Assembly: GCF_026212465.1 (NCBI RefSeq)
Contig: NC_080049.1
Coordinates: forward strand, 24,190,230 to 24,254,229
Direction: 5' to 3'
Origin: Amaranthus tricolor
Taxonomy: Eukaryota > Streptophyta > Magnoliopsida > Caryophyllales > Amaranthaceae
Length of the DNA stretch: 64,000 nt
The translations under genes and the position numbers were made by a program. The notes under the pieces were generated by a model. That model ran no database searches. It saw only the letters and a list, made by a program, of their open reading frames with translations, and was not told the DNA's origin. Shown here one piece after another: positions 36,793 through 48,938 of this stretch; position 1 is the stretch's first letter, and the number at the start of each line of letters is the position of its first letter.

Positions 36793-37668
36793 TGTTAAAC
36801 ATTTAAAGTATATATAAACTTAGAGTATATATACTACATCCTAAGTCTAAAAGTGGGAAATATACGATAAATACCAAGTTCAAAATATGCCTAATAAATA
36901 AAAACACGAATTGAAAAACATTGGGAAAGCAGTTATTCGTCGCCCATAAGTGACGAGTCGTCGCTTGTTGAAAGCAGGGTCTCAAAATGAGAGAGAACCC
37001 AAAGCCCTGTCGGCTATATTGGCGGCAACTCGTCGCCAAGCTGCGGTGACTCTGTCTTGTTTTTCGCAGTTTTGTTAGTTTATTACGATAGTGTTGTTTG
37101 TTTATAATCATCACTAATAATGAATAGCCTTTATATGGTGGTTAAATCTGATAAAACACTCATCATGTTTCATTTGGTGAATCATCCTTTTGGTTCATTG
37201 GCTTTGTTGGATGAAACACACTTGTTCCATAGAGACATTCATTGATATTCTATTCTATAAATAAGGGAGTATGCGGACATTCAATCTTATTCTCAGAGCA
37301 ATTTCTGAATTCGTTTTTAAAACTTTCTTTTATTCCTATTCTTCTCTACACGAGATTATAATTAAAAGAGTAATTAACTTTCATTATAATCAAAGTTCAT
37401 AATTCATTCCAATGCTTGTCTTCAACCTTGGAACCTCCTTTATGCTGAGAAGCTGTGTAGGTTATATTTCATTATGAATTTAATCATTATCCCAAGCATC
37501 CTCGTGGGAGAAATATCACAATAAAAAAGTGCACTCACGCCTCTTATAAATATCTAGTTTTCGAGCGACTTTGAATTCATTGTTGCAAACATTCATTGTG
37601 TTCTTTTGGTGATGAGAAGAGTTGCATGGCCAACTTCAAGGGATTAGATTACAAATAGTGTAGAATAC
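36793..37668 (+). mobile_element. Possible solo LTR in P450 intron 1
   Basis: Begins TGTTAAACATT and is flanked by the 8-bp direct repeat AATCTTGT (36785-36792 and 37669-37676). Inside there is a promoter-like CTATAAATAAGGGAG at about 37255, followed by CAATCTTATTCTCAGAGCAA, the layout of a copia LTR U3/R region. No internal region or coding sequence is present. The terminal CA and a 5-bp duplication are not exact, so this is tentative. Confidence 0.4.
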
Positions 37669-38580
37669 AATCTTGTAATACTTGTGTCCACATTGATTTT
37701 TGCCTTTTTATAAATGCATTTTAAAGTCGGGTCAAGTCAAATTTGATTTCAAGATTGAATAAATATCAAATTATCGAATCTAATTTGAACACATCTGACT
37801 AAGGGCGTATTAATGAAAGGAACACAGGAACATGTATAATATAAAAGAAACAGAGGAAGTATTAATATGTATATATACCTTAACGTAATGTCAAAGCTAA
37901 GGGAGAAAAGTTCGGTAGTAAGGTCAATGACAGACCCTTCCTTGTCCTGGATAAGTAGAGATTTGATAAAATCCATGGTGGCCTCTTCTCTGAACGGCCG
38001 AAACTCCAGAATACGGCGGGCGGTGAAAAGTTCTAATGTTGCTATTTTTCTAACTTCTCTCCAGTACTCACTATAAGGACTTAGCGCAATATCACTGTAA
38101 TTTTTGTATACTACTTGAGCCATTAACAACTTTGGCCGATTACAAAACACCCAATCATGAGTTTTCAAAACTTCCTTCGCCGTTTCTCGCGATGAAATCA
38201 CCACCGTGGGAATTTCTCCAAGTTGCAGGTGCATGATAGGGCCGTACATCCTCGCTAATTCTGCAAGACGACGGTGTGGAAGGGTGTTTTTGGAAGATAG
38301 TTGGTGGAGGTTGCCTATTATGGGTAATTTTGGAGGTCCTGGAGGTAAGTTTTTTGGTGGGTTTCTTTTTAAAAGATTTACAAAAACGGTAAACAGAATA
38401 GTGCTGAATGTTATTATGAATAAGAGTATTATCCATGAAAAGTACTCCATTTTTTATATTGAGTTTACTGCTAGCGTGATAAGTGATAAACTACCTGTTT
38501 AGATAAGTTTTAATTTATTTGGGATTCTGGTTTCATTAGTGTTGCTGTTTTCCTTTCTAAGTCGATATTTGGGATGAAAA

Positions 38581-38586
38581 CACGTG
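38581..38586 (-). promoter_or_regulatory. G-box CACGTG upstream of the P450
   Basis: Palindromic bHLH/bZIP binding core 131 bp upstream of the P450 start codon. G-boxes are common in light- and jasmonate-responsive promoters; the role here is inference. Confidence 0.4.
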
Positions 38587-38599
38587 TAAGATCAGAACG

Positions 38600-40600
38600 C
38601 GACACCTGTGTTTTTTCTATGATTTTGTTGTTTTTATCAGTAGTGACGACAAAATAAGATGTGGATGAAATTTTCATACTTATAACGCAATATAGGGTGT
38701 ATGTGTATTGACTGTATTCATTATGAGAGTATCCAACTTATACAAGTAATATTCACTTTAAATTTGCGTTATATACTTTATTAATTTTAACAAATTTAAT
38801 AATAAATTTAATTTTTTTTAAATCATAAAATATAATAAAAAATAATATTCTTAATTTATTCTCAATAGTTTTAATAAAAACATATAAAATTAAAATACAT
38901 TAATACATTATAAATATAGGGCGAGAGATTCTAAGGTGGGGCGGTTGGGTATAGGACAGGTAAGACCTCATATCCAATTATTCATAGGTCATCACCTAAC
39001 TACTACCTATGACAGGTAGGACTTTTTATACTCATATTTACCCAGTACCAATAAATATGTACTGATACCCGCTTCAATTAGGACGAATGCGAGGTGAAAC
39101 TCATATAAATTTACACCTTTGTCTTCCCTATATATGAGTTTAAGGTTGTGGCCTTGTAGGTGTATTTGGTTTTAAAAAAAATTTCTTCAACTATTTAGCA
39201 AATTTAGCAAATGACTTGTTTAACAGGTGAAAAAAAATCTTCTATTACAAAATATTTTTATTGTTTCTATAAATTTGTAAACATATATTTCTATTTTGTC
39301 TCATCACTTTTAGTTTACAATATTTTTATTTTGAATAGCGTTATTTCATCACTTTCTATTACTTTTATTCAAATATTTTCTTTAAAATTTTTTCAATTTA
39401 ATCATATTCATACAATTTTTAATGTCTTCACCATATTTTAATCTTTGTATCTTTTTCCATTATTTCAGCCTCATGGACGCAAAATGACAAATTAAATAAG
39501 CTAAAAAGTTATCATTCACTAAAAGTGCATGTAGACACCGACAAAAATCATTGACATTACTCTTTTGATTGTTAATTTTGAATGGACAAAAAATGGTGAA
39601 ATTATTATTGATAAACAGGATTACTTATGTTGAATTAGAAGAACAAATTAAAAGAGAACAAAACTGAAGAATACCTAATTTCATAGCACGCGAGATAATC
39701 TTAAAACGGAAGCGATTAGATCTTCTAGATTAACACGTATTCTCTAAAGTGATGACCCTTAATGTTATCACTCTTAATTCTCTCTAATTATGGGATGGCA
39801 AGAGAAAAAGAAATATGTTTAACCTAGGGACCATAACTGCTATATATATAATAACTTGTGACTGGTATTCAGCCCATTATGGAACTCTGTCATAAAATGA
39901 GTCTCTACACATTTAAGGTTCATAACCTATTGATACATTTAAGCCCAAACTCTTTAACTTTAATTAGATACTTTAAATAGGGCATAAAAACAATTTTAAT
40001 TAATTATAATAACATATAAATATTTACATATAAGCCCAACGTTGGACTTTGGTCCTACAAATTTCAGATCAAATACACCACCACGCATAGGTGGTCGTAA
40101 TTAGACACTACCCAGCGCTTGTGGTCGCAAATTGCAACCACCTAGTGAGTAATCTGCGATTCACTTTTGTGTCTGGTCGTAAATTTTCAACTATTTGGAC
40201 TACTTCTATGATTTTGATGGTTTCAATTTTTTCTGAAAAATTATTGGTTAGTCACGACTTACATAAGTAAATCCCAGAACTTATAGAAAAACATGGAACT
40301 CAAATGAACTATGCAAGTTTCTTTAAAAGTGACATTAATTATAGGATTTTAGGTTGACCATATTAACGTTGACCACAAATTTGACAATTTTAACCTTGAC
40401 CATGTTGATTTTTAGCTTTTTTCTCATTTAACCCAAACACAAAAAAAAAAAATTAAATTAATCACTAAAAATGAAAAGTAATCATGATGAATTTTACATC
40501 ACACTCAGACTTATAGGTTTGGCTATTTAAAGAGCTTTTTTCCATTAGAAAAAATCTATACAATTCGAGTTCTTTTCTTAGTTGGTGTTAAAAAAAAAGT
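38600..40600. other. AT-rich spacer with repeat scraps
   Basis: No gene is seen. At 38930-39100, GGTATAGGACAGGTAAGACC and TACCCGCTTCAATTAGGACG segments resemble hAT subterminal sequence. Around 39600-39900 and 40020-40200 are unidentified moderately GC-richer segments, including GGTGGTCG/CCACCTAG motifs. None could be assigned. Confidence 0.3.
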
Positions 40601-40609
40601 TTTCTTCAT

Positions 40610-41010
40610 GGAGAAATTGACAATTAAGTATACATGGAGGCACCACTAGATTTTCCTAGAACTTTGATAAAAGAGAAGGTTGTAAGCTTAAGAAAGCCCA
40701 ATATGATTTAAAACAATCCCTAGAGCATGGTTTGGAAGGTTCAGCGCAAATGATTTAAAACAATCCCTAGAGCATGGTTTGGAAGGCTCACTGCAACTAT
40801 TAAGTGGTTTTGGTATAGAAAAAATAACGCTATTCTTCAAGAAGTGTGGTGATAAAATTACATGCCTAAGAGTTTATGTAGAAAATATGATTATTACAGG
40901 AAATAATATAATATAGATAACGGAGTTGAAAAGGAGGCTATTCTTAGAGTTTTAGATGAAATATTTTGAAAATCTTAAGTACTTATTTATTATTAAGACA
41001 TGACTCTATC
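40610..41010 (+). pseudogene. Ty1/copia reverse transcriptase fragment
   Basis: Frame-shifted remnants of the copia reverse transcriptase: a KVVSLRK-like segment, RAWFGR-like segments, YRKNNA, a FFKKCGDKITCL-like segment, a YVENMIITG-like segment (family: YVDDMIITG) and ELKRRLFLEF...LKYFL-like end. These follow each other in the expected order but in different frames with stops. A 47-bp stretch is duplicated in tandem (40703-40749 and 40750-40796), repeating the RAWFG region. It is too decayed to translate. Confidence 0.65.
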
Positions 41011-41680
41011 AATTCAAGGGAATACATTTTGGTACGGCCAACGCTGAGGTTATGAGGGCCCGAGACAAAAGATTAATTATAGGCCCTATAGATATGCTTC
41101 CGTTGTTCCATATTATTTGCCTTGATGATGTCAATTCTCCACATAAAATGTCATTAACATATACAAGTATATATGCAACTAAAACATAACAAAAGAAGTA
41201 CATAAAACAAATATTACAAATTTTATTTCAATAATACCGGAAAGTAAAATATTGTACGTAAAACTACAAAAAAGACCAACTCCTTGACCGGGTCACCAAA
41301 ATAATTCAACTAAAAAATTTTATTATTATAAATTTGTAATATTACAACTCTAAAAGGACCACATATAATATAAGATTTGTAATTATCATTCCAAACAAGG
41401 AGAAAATATTAAGCACCCACCACTTTATTTAGCTCGAAACCAATAAATATAAAACCAGTTGAATAATGACATAAAAAAGAAACAAATAGAGAAAAATAAA
41501 AAATTATTAATTAATTTATAGTCAAAGAAAAGTGAACGCACAAGAAAATTAGAAGTATTAATGAAAAGTATTGAGTAATGTTTAATATTAAATTTTAAAA
41601 AGAAAAAAATGAAGTTCATGCATAAGTAATTATTGAAGCTATGCATTTTTATAGTTATAAAACAATAATAATGACAAAAG
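41011..41680. other. AT-rich spacer, no gene seen
   Basis: Contains short frames on the minus strand that are low complexity. A GAGGGCCCGAGACAAAAG segment near 41056 may be the end of a MITE related to the CAGGGCCG family. Confidence 0.3.
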
Positions 41681-41800
41681 ATTACTACTTAGCTTGGTGG
41701 ATACTGGATAAGTACTTGTCTTCCACATGATAGTCTTGTATTTGAATCCTCATACAGGCACAAGGCCACCTCGCCCCTCCGATCCCCAGGGCCGGCTATG
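41681..41800 (+). mobile_element. Possible tRNA-derived SINE head
   Basis: A box-A-like TTAGCTTGGTGG (41689-41700) and a box-B-like TATTTGAATCC (41739-41749) are spaced as in the internal RNA polymerase III promoter of tRNA-derived SINEs (canonical TRGYNNARNGG and GGTTCGANNCC). Three positions of box B deviate. The 3' part and any poly(A)/T tail are not clear; immediately downstream CAGGGCCGGCTATG looks like a MITE end. Confidence 0.4.
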
Positions 41801-42776
41801 TATTTTGGAACTTATAATTGATTGCAAACCAATTAAACTCCAATTATGGTTAATCATGGGTTAGAAATGTTCAATAATTAGGTGAATATTTTGTAAGTCG
41901 TTTAACGTAATTATGTCAGTATACAATGAGACGTTAATTTAGTCTACATTGAGTAACGTTTATGTTTTACTAGAGACTAATAAACGTCACTGAACCGTTA
42001 TTTGATAATGCAACGAGGTTAATGTCGCTAAATCTATTGGGTCACACTGTATCAACGTGTGTGATCATTTTATATGTTTGAACCTATATTAATTTAGCTT
42101 CATGTGACTAATTTAATTAGACTAATTATTAGTCATACGACTTAATATAATAGTAATACTAAGTGCTAATCAAATAATATAACATCAAGTTATAATGGAG
42201 GTCTTAAATGAGTTTTAAAATTTTGTAACCGTCCAAAATAAGCTACATTGAAAGGTTTAAATGGTTTGGCCTTCTTTAATACTATGAATTTATAGAGATT
42301 TGATTTTAGTGTGTAACGTCTTCATTGGTAGATGTCAAATATAGTATTGATGTTTCCTTTTAAATACTAAACACACAAAATTAGTTTAAGAATTGTCCTT
42401 AAACATTGTACTAGTATACGAGGTCTTGCAAGACGTTGTGGGTGGACTACACTAGAGGAACTTTATTTGCGGTTCTTGTCTCATGGTTATATTTTTCTAA
42501 TGGATTCACGCTACAAAGGTATAATTTTCGTCCCGATATTTATTTGTTTCATCTCATGTCAATAATTCAATCTTAAGAAGGTTTTAAGTTTTTCGTATGT
42601 TAAAAGTTAACATTACTAAAATCCTACACAGTGTACTTTACCTTTGTTGGACGGAACTTAGCAACTTAGAAGAGCAAGAAACCAAAACTAGTAAAAACAC
42701 ACAAGAACCACACAGATTTCAGATAATATCCTTTGCTGTACACTCTGAAGTATTGCTAATCCAAAAATGCCAATTC

Positions 42777-42780
<4 letters not shown>
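41801..42780. other. Spacer left of the CACTA relic
   Basis: No gene is recognised. CACTAGAGG occurs at about 42449, but no partner TAGTG terminal repeat could be matched, so the left end of the CACTA element is not defined. Confidence 0.3.

Positions 42781-42834
<54 letters not shown>
42779..42834. repeat. (ATT)n and (AT)n compound microsatellite
   Basis: About 43 bp of ATT repeats run into a short TA tract. Confidence 0.95.
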
Positions 42835-42835
<1 letters not shown>

Positions 42836-43623
42836 GTATGATTATTATAAAATATAAATGATATTAGATTTATTTTATTTTTTGTTTTATTCATGTATGA
42901 TTATTTTATGTTACAATTTGAGTTTTAATTAGTGTTATGTTTGTTTATTATAACAATTAGTTTATTTATATTTGATTGCGTTTAAAAATTTAATATAGGT
43001 TTACGCAATGATGGATGATGGTAGTTATTATTTGTATAATAGAAATTGGATGTACGAAAGAGAATTTGATGACGGGTCATTTAATATAGAATTTATTAGG
43101 GGATTAGAAGAATTTATAAAATTTGCAGTTTCAAAAAGTCATTCATCTAAAATTAGATGTTCTTGTGCGAAAAGCAAAATGTTGTCTTTAAAAAATCAAA
43201 TGATGTGAGGGATCATTTGTTAAGGAAATGATTTGTGAAAGATTATTACGATTGGAGGTATCATTACGATATTGCCGCCGGTGAAGGTAGCAGCGACAAT
43301 AATGTGTTTGTTCGGGAAGAAGTAAATGTTCCTTCTCCCACGCATAACCCTGAGGAAAATAATTACGTTCGTATAGTTCATGATGCTGCTGCGAGTAGAT
43401 TTCAGGACACGTACCTTCTTTTCGCAAAATGACTACGGTTACGTGGAGGAACAGTCGCCTGATGATGTAATACCTGAAGAGTCGAATCCGGAGCAAAAAA
43501 AATTTTGAAATATTAAGTGCCACAAACAATCCACTGTATGATGGATGCGAAAATTACTCTCATATGTCGATTATAGAGAGAATGAAGAATCTAAAGACAT
43601 AACATAATTGCTCAGAGAGGATG

Positions 43624-46242
43624 TGTAACAGGCTCAAATTTCTTAATCTTAATCTTCCGATTAATTATTCCAAAATTTCTTTTCGAATTCCTAATCTTTT
43701 GGTTATCTAATTCAAATCACCTTTAATTCCTAAACCTTATTCCGATTTTTGTAATTTCTTCCAAATATTAAACTTAAAAATATATATATATATTCTTAAA
43801 TTTCTTTATAAGCACTAAAATAATATTTTATTATTTTATACTACGAAAAGTAAAATTTTAATATTATATTTACGGTTTTATTAAAACGTTACGTTTAAAT
43901 TTCGTTTTCTTAAACTAATTTTACTACTTATCATTTTAACCTTACAACTTTGATTTAATTATTTTATACCTAAAAATTAACTATATTTTTCTTATTAACT
44001 TTAAGTATAGTTTTAACTAAAATTTTCTAAGTAAACTATCATATTTTCATAATCAAACCTTAATCATACTTTCCCATTAATCTAAAACATTTCACTAGCA
44101 TAAACTAGAACAAAAATTTGATGAATCAAAATCCTTTATACATCAATCCATAATGTTCATCACCTACACAAGCTATCACCATTTCCTTACACAAGTTAAC
44201 CTTCTTCTACACTCCAACTCTTACACATCCACTTACACACTCCAACTCTTACACATTCACTTACACACTCTAAATCACTTACACAAGTTAACCTTCTTTT
44301 TCATACAATCTTATGAACTAAAAAGTTGTCCAAAACTCATTATAAATACCCCTCCTTAGCTATGAGATCACTTGCACCCCCATCATCAAATCTTTCTACC
44401 ATTCTTTCTTATATCTTCACTTCATTAACATCTTACTAACTTTATACCCTTTTTATTTGTTGAAGAATCAAATGAAGATGGAGCTTGATCTTATCACTTC
44501 TTAAGCCAATAATCATCAACTTTTAAAAAGTCAAGTATTATCTTTTGGAGCTTGGATATCATTTTCTTTTGGGTAATTGAAGATCTACTTCTTTGAAGCT
44601 TGGAACCTTGAAGACTTTCTCTTTTGGAGCTTATTTCCTTAAGTTCTTATTTTCCTATTATTATTCTCTTACTTGGTTTAGCACCACCTTTGGAGGAAAA
44701 TGGTACATATTTTCTTAACTCTCTCGTTATGTGATATTTATTTATGGTTACTCGATAATATAAAAGCATGATCAACATAACTTTATTTTAGACATTTAAA
44801 CTTTACATGGTAATATTAAAGTCATATCCAGTTTAGTGATATTTTCGTCAAAACAATAATACTTTTGGGACACTCGAAAAAAAAGTCATACATATGGAAA
44901 TTTTTGATTAATATGATAATATAAATATATATGAATTTTACTAGTTAAATAAACTTATGTGTTTAAAATGATTCCATATCATCTTGGTGTTTTGATAAAT
45001 TTTTAATTGGTTTATTGGTAAAATAGTCAAACAAATTTGTTAAAATGCTTAGCGTTGTTTTTCTCGAAAACTCATTTCATTTAGATTTTGGACCCTTAAT
45101 AACTTGTCGGATTATGTTTTTTTATAGTTATGATAGATTCGTTTTACTATTTTATTGATTATTTGATAAAATACGTTATTAATATTACTCTTGACTTTTG
45201 TGATTATTTATGACATAATAATGACTTAGTTTAGCATCAGGAATCTTAGTATAGCAACGAAAATTTTTTATTTAATTAATATTAATTTATTAGATACTAG
45301 TAATTTGTTTCTATTAAAAGGGTAGAATTGTCATAATTTTGACTAGTGCAAGTTTGACTTATAAGAATATAAACTATTTCGGTTTAGAGTCTTGTTTGAT
45401 ATTGCATGATATTGATTGTATGACTCCGATAGTAAGGTAACGTCGAACCATGGACCGGCATGTAAAATCCCGGCGTCCGTGTTAGCCGGCACGTAAAATG
45501 CGGTGTCAGACAGGGGGTCCGAGAAAAACCCATCCTGTGAAGTCTCGAGCATAACAGTATTGAGAGGAGTGACGACTCCCACCACAGTTAGGGTTTAGGA
45601 CTACGGTCCTCACCTAACCAGACCCTTACATATATCAGTTGTCATTATTGTTGTGATCTTGTGATGTGCTATGATGGTAAAGCTATGAGGCTTAATTGAA
45701 CTTGATTAAATAAGCATTAAGGTTACCAAGTATTTAGTAGCAGTAATGAACTTCTGCAAGTATTGAGAATGTAACTTAATGGCTTAGTAAAGGTCAATAA
45801 TGAGTAATAACCTTCTATATTGTGCTTGATGATTATTTTGTAAGCATGATTTAACTATCGCATCATAAGCTTATTGAGAAAATTGTACTCGGCTTTATCG
45901 CTGACCGATTTAATCGGCTGTCATCCGTATTATGGATGACAGTATTTTGCAGGAAAAAAAATTAGCTCAGGTTTCGATCCAGGCCGCAACTTTAATTATT
46001 CTATCGAGGACTTAGCTTCAATGATTTTACTTGATGACTATATTGTACTTATGTTTTTTTTTATCGTATTTAAGTAAACCTTATTTTATATTTTCTCAGT
46101 TGTAAGATTTTTTTTATTTATGTTTTGACCGATTTTTAGTTCAAATGGTTTTTAGCAGTTCGGCGTTTTACACTTCCGCATTATTTATGTTAAGTATAAT
46201 TATTAATGTTAATTATTTATCGAGAGTGTCGCTTCTGCTACA
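43624..46242. mobile_element. Solo LTR-like insertion in the CACTA transposase
   Basis: 2619 bp starting TGTAACAGGCTC and ending GCTTCTGCTACA, flanked by the perfect 5-bp repeat GGATG (43619-43623 and 46243-46247). Removing it brings the transposase halves together. No polyprotein, primer-binding site or partner LTR is seen, so a solo LTR is most likely. It shares TGTAAC...ACA ends, similar length and an ACTTCCGC motif about 65-180 bp from the 3' end with the LTR at 21919-24685, but the bodies look different, suggesting related rather than identical families. Confidence 0.8.
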
Positions 46243-47592
46243 GGATGTATGACGATAAGTGCACTTCGATGCGGGAGGCTTTACCTCAACCGAACTCGAT
46301 GACATCTAGTTTTTACGATACAAAGAAGCAAATAGCGAGGATTGGGTTGCCATTAGAGAGGATTGATTGTTGCATTAATGGATGTATGATCTACTGGGGT
46401 CGTACTACTAACGCAAGACGTTGTCGTACGTGTTCGACAACAAGGTGGGTTAGAGACGATTTTGGAAATAGACGAATTCCAAGGAAACAATTTATATATC
46501 TTCCGATAGGTCCACGCTTACAACAATTGTATGCATCTCGAGTTACGGCCTGTGAAATGAGATGGCACGTTGAGCAACACATCGAAGAGGAGAAAATGTG
46601 TCACCTGTCAAACTCAGAGGCCTGGCAACATTTTAACGCAACACATCCAGAATTTGCTGAGATTAGAAATGTTAGTCTTGGTTTGTGTACAGACAGATTC
46701 AACCCTTTTGGAAGCTCAAGAAGGTAGTATTCATCGTGACCAGTGATTCTGACACCTTACAATCTCCCTTTGTGGATGTGCATGAAGACACTATACATGT
46801 TCTTGATAGTCATTGCGCCAGGGCCTAATAATCCTTAGCAGAACATCGATATTTACCTGCAGCCTTTGATTAACGAGCTTAAGATGTTGTAGAAAGACGA
46901 CATCTTGATCTATGATGTGTACACTGGTCAAAACTTTTGTCTTAGAGCGGCATTGATGGAAAGTCGGTGACTTTCCAACATATTCAATGTTATCTGGATG
47001 AAGTACTCACGGTAAAAATGCATGTCCTCATTGCATGTCTGATTCAAAGGCTTTTTATCTGAGACATAGTAGGAAGATGTGTTGGTTTGACTGTCATCGT
47101 ATGTTTTTGCCTGACCGTCATCCATTCAGAAGGGACAGGGTTAATTTCATGGCAAGGGTTCAAGAGGAGGGTCACGCCCCACATATACGCACCGGTGTTG
47201 AGTTACTTGCGGAGCTTAACATGTATGGGATGAAGAAAGTATATGAGGATGGTACACGCGAATATAACAACAATTATGGTTCGTGGACTTGGGGTGGAAA
47301 AAAAAAGTGTGTTTTGGGACTTACCGTACTCGGAAACTAATATGATCAGACACTGTCTTGATGTGATGCACATTAAAAAGAACATTTTTTGATAATATAT
47401 TTAATACAGTGATGCGTGTTGAAAAGGAAACCAAGGATCATATTGGTGCACGTAGAGACTTGCAAGACCTCAGCATTAGAAGTGTGTTGCATCCAGTGGG
47501 GAACGAAATCCCAATGACATCGTATACTTTGGATGATAGACGTATTTATGCTTTGCTTGAGTGGCTGAAGACGTTAAGGTTTTTCAGATGGT

Positions 47593-47762
47593 GATAGAGC
47601 TTTACTTTTATATTATTTTATTATCTTTATTTCCTTTTATTATAGTTATTAGTAGCTAAATATTACTAACTTCTACCTTTATTATTATATACGTAAATAT
47701 TATTATTAGTATAATTAATTATTATTATTATTCCTAATATTATTATTATTATTATTATTATT

Positions 47763-47809
<47 letters not shown>

Positions 47810-48938
47810 AAATTATTAGCTTTATTATTATTATTAGTATTAGAAACAAGAAAGAGGGAAAGAATTGAAGCATAAAGCAAATTAGCAGCAACTCACGGCT
47901 TGCGACCTGAGCGCCTCAGCTTTTTAAAACTTGTCGCTTTCACATTTTACTTTTGAAGCTGATTGGATGCAAATGGCAGCAAGGTTGACGAAGAAGATGG
48001 CTCGCATCAGAGTAATGATGTCTTCTCTTCTCCTCTGAATTAAGTAAATTTTTGCAAACTAGTATTTAAGGGATGGATTGTAATAGTTTTAGGAGAGAGT
48101 TTAAAAAAAAAACTTTTGATGAAATTGTATTAGGGTTGTAATTTGGAAAAATCTTTAAACTCATTCTTCCTCATGCTTTTGATAGAGATGGCCATTGTTG
48201 GCTAAGGTTTTCATCTTGAGGAAAATTAGTATCCTCTTTTGCCACAAAATTGTAAGTCTTCCCTTTTTATTATTACAATCACCTTTGATAATCTCTTTGC
48301 TTTTGAATATGAATTGAATTGGTTTAATTGGAATGCTTAGTTGGAAATAGGTTTTCTAATTGCTTATTCACATGCTATTGAATTGAATTGCTTTATCTAA
48401 TTTAAGTATGGTAGCAACTTGAATAATTTATAAAACTTACTTTAATTAATAAGTTGTTTGAGAAGGATTATCATTTTGGTTAATTGTAATCTTGCTTTAG
48501 TTTACAATTCCATAAGTTTGTTGACTTGTTATGATGTATACTTGATGCTTTTCACTTATACATTTATAAATCAAGATTAAGGATGTCTTTCCTTTCATTA
48601 GATTGGTTGATTGTGTTGATTTGGGAAGATTGAAAATTAATGTGTGAAGTTGGAATACTAACAAGTATTCAAGAATTGCTTTTATCTGTTTATAACCTCA
48701 TAATCTTTATTAGTTGTTTTTAGTCAATTAAAACAAGTTTTCTCATCACTACATTTAACCCCCCTTATATTAGTGTTCATATCTAAGAAAATACACCTAA
48801 ATCAATTGAAGGTCCTATTTTTTTTATTTTTTCCTGTGGATCAAACCTCTGCTTACTATTATATTACTTAGTTGTATTATATTTTGAAGTAGTTGTAAAT
48901 TACTTTGGCAAGCATAAACGCCTGTAAAAAGAGCTCTG
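47593..48938. mobile_element. 1.35-kb insertion in the CACTA transposase (possible MULE)
   Basis: Flanked by the 9-bp repeat TCAGATGGT (47584-47592 and 48939-48947), which is one copy of transposase coding sequence (the S-D-G of the SDGY motif). Nine-base duplications are typical of Mutator-like elements. Ends share only a short inverted AGAGCT, so terminal repeats are weak. The interior has (ATT)n(GTT)n at 47740-47809, then a GC-richer segment at 47880-48040 with GCTTGCGACCTGAGCGCC, and a leader-like stretch with a possible splice donor TTGTAAGTC near 48252. It could carry captured gene sequence, but no protein is recognised. Confidence 0.55.
47740..47809. repeat. (ATT)n(GTT)n compound microsatellite
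   Basis: ATT triplets switch abruptly to about 14 GTT triplets. Confidence 0.95.

Larger units (their letters stand above)
34798..38450 (-). pseudogene. Cytochrome P450, CYP71 clan, frameshifted
   Basis: Haem monooxygenase of the CYP71-type (A-type) plant P450s, anchored in the ER and typically acting in terpenoid, alkaloid or phenolic metabolism. Exons on the minus strand: 38450-37879, 36623-36293 and 35419-34798, all GT-AG. The N-terminal membrane anchor (residues 1-25) is followed by the proline hinge KNLPPGPPKLPIIGNLHQL. Present are C-helix WREVRK, I-helix [10 protein letters not shown]-helix KETLR, PERF, and the haem loop [11 protein letters not shown] with its cysteine. At about 35131-35134 the reading frame breaks: after KTRV the expected VINAW-like segment is missing and the frame resumes at LAIGRD. 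The size fits a 14-nt deletion; without it the protein would be about 510 residues. All other features look functional, so the loss appears recent. CYP71 genes usually have one intron; the extra first intron after DITLR is unusual. Subfamily cannot be fixed. Confidence 0.88.

Noticed and set aside
30045..38450. A biosynthetic gene cluster linking the pfkB kinase and the P450
   Set aside because: The kinase family is general metabolism, the two genes are convergent and no further pathway genes are nearby, so proximity is probably accidental.
42449..42457. CACTAGAGG as the left terminus of the CACTA element
   Set aside because: No matching inverted TAGTG end with a 3-bp duplication was found on the right side, and CACTA occurs often by chance.
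46206..46242. An upstream ATG that extends the TNP2 fragment to the left
   Set aside because: These codons lie within the LTR insertion, left of the GGATG duplication, and are not transposase.
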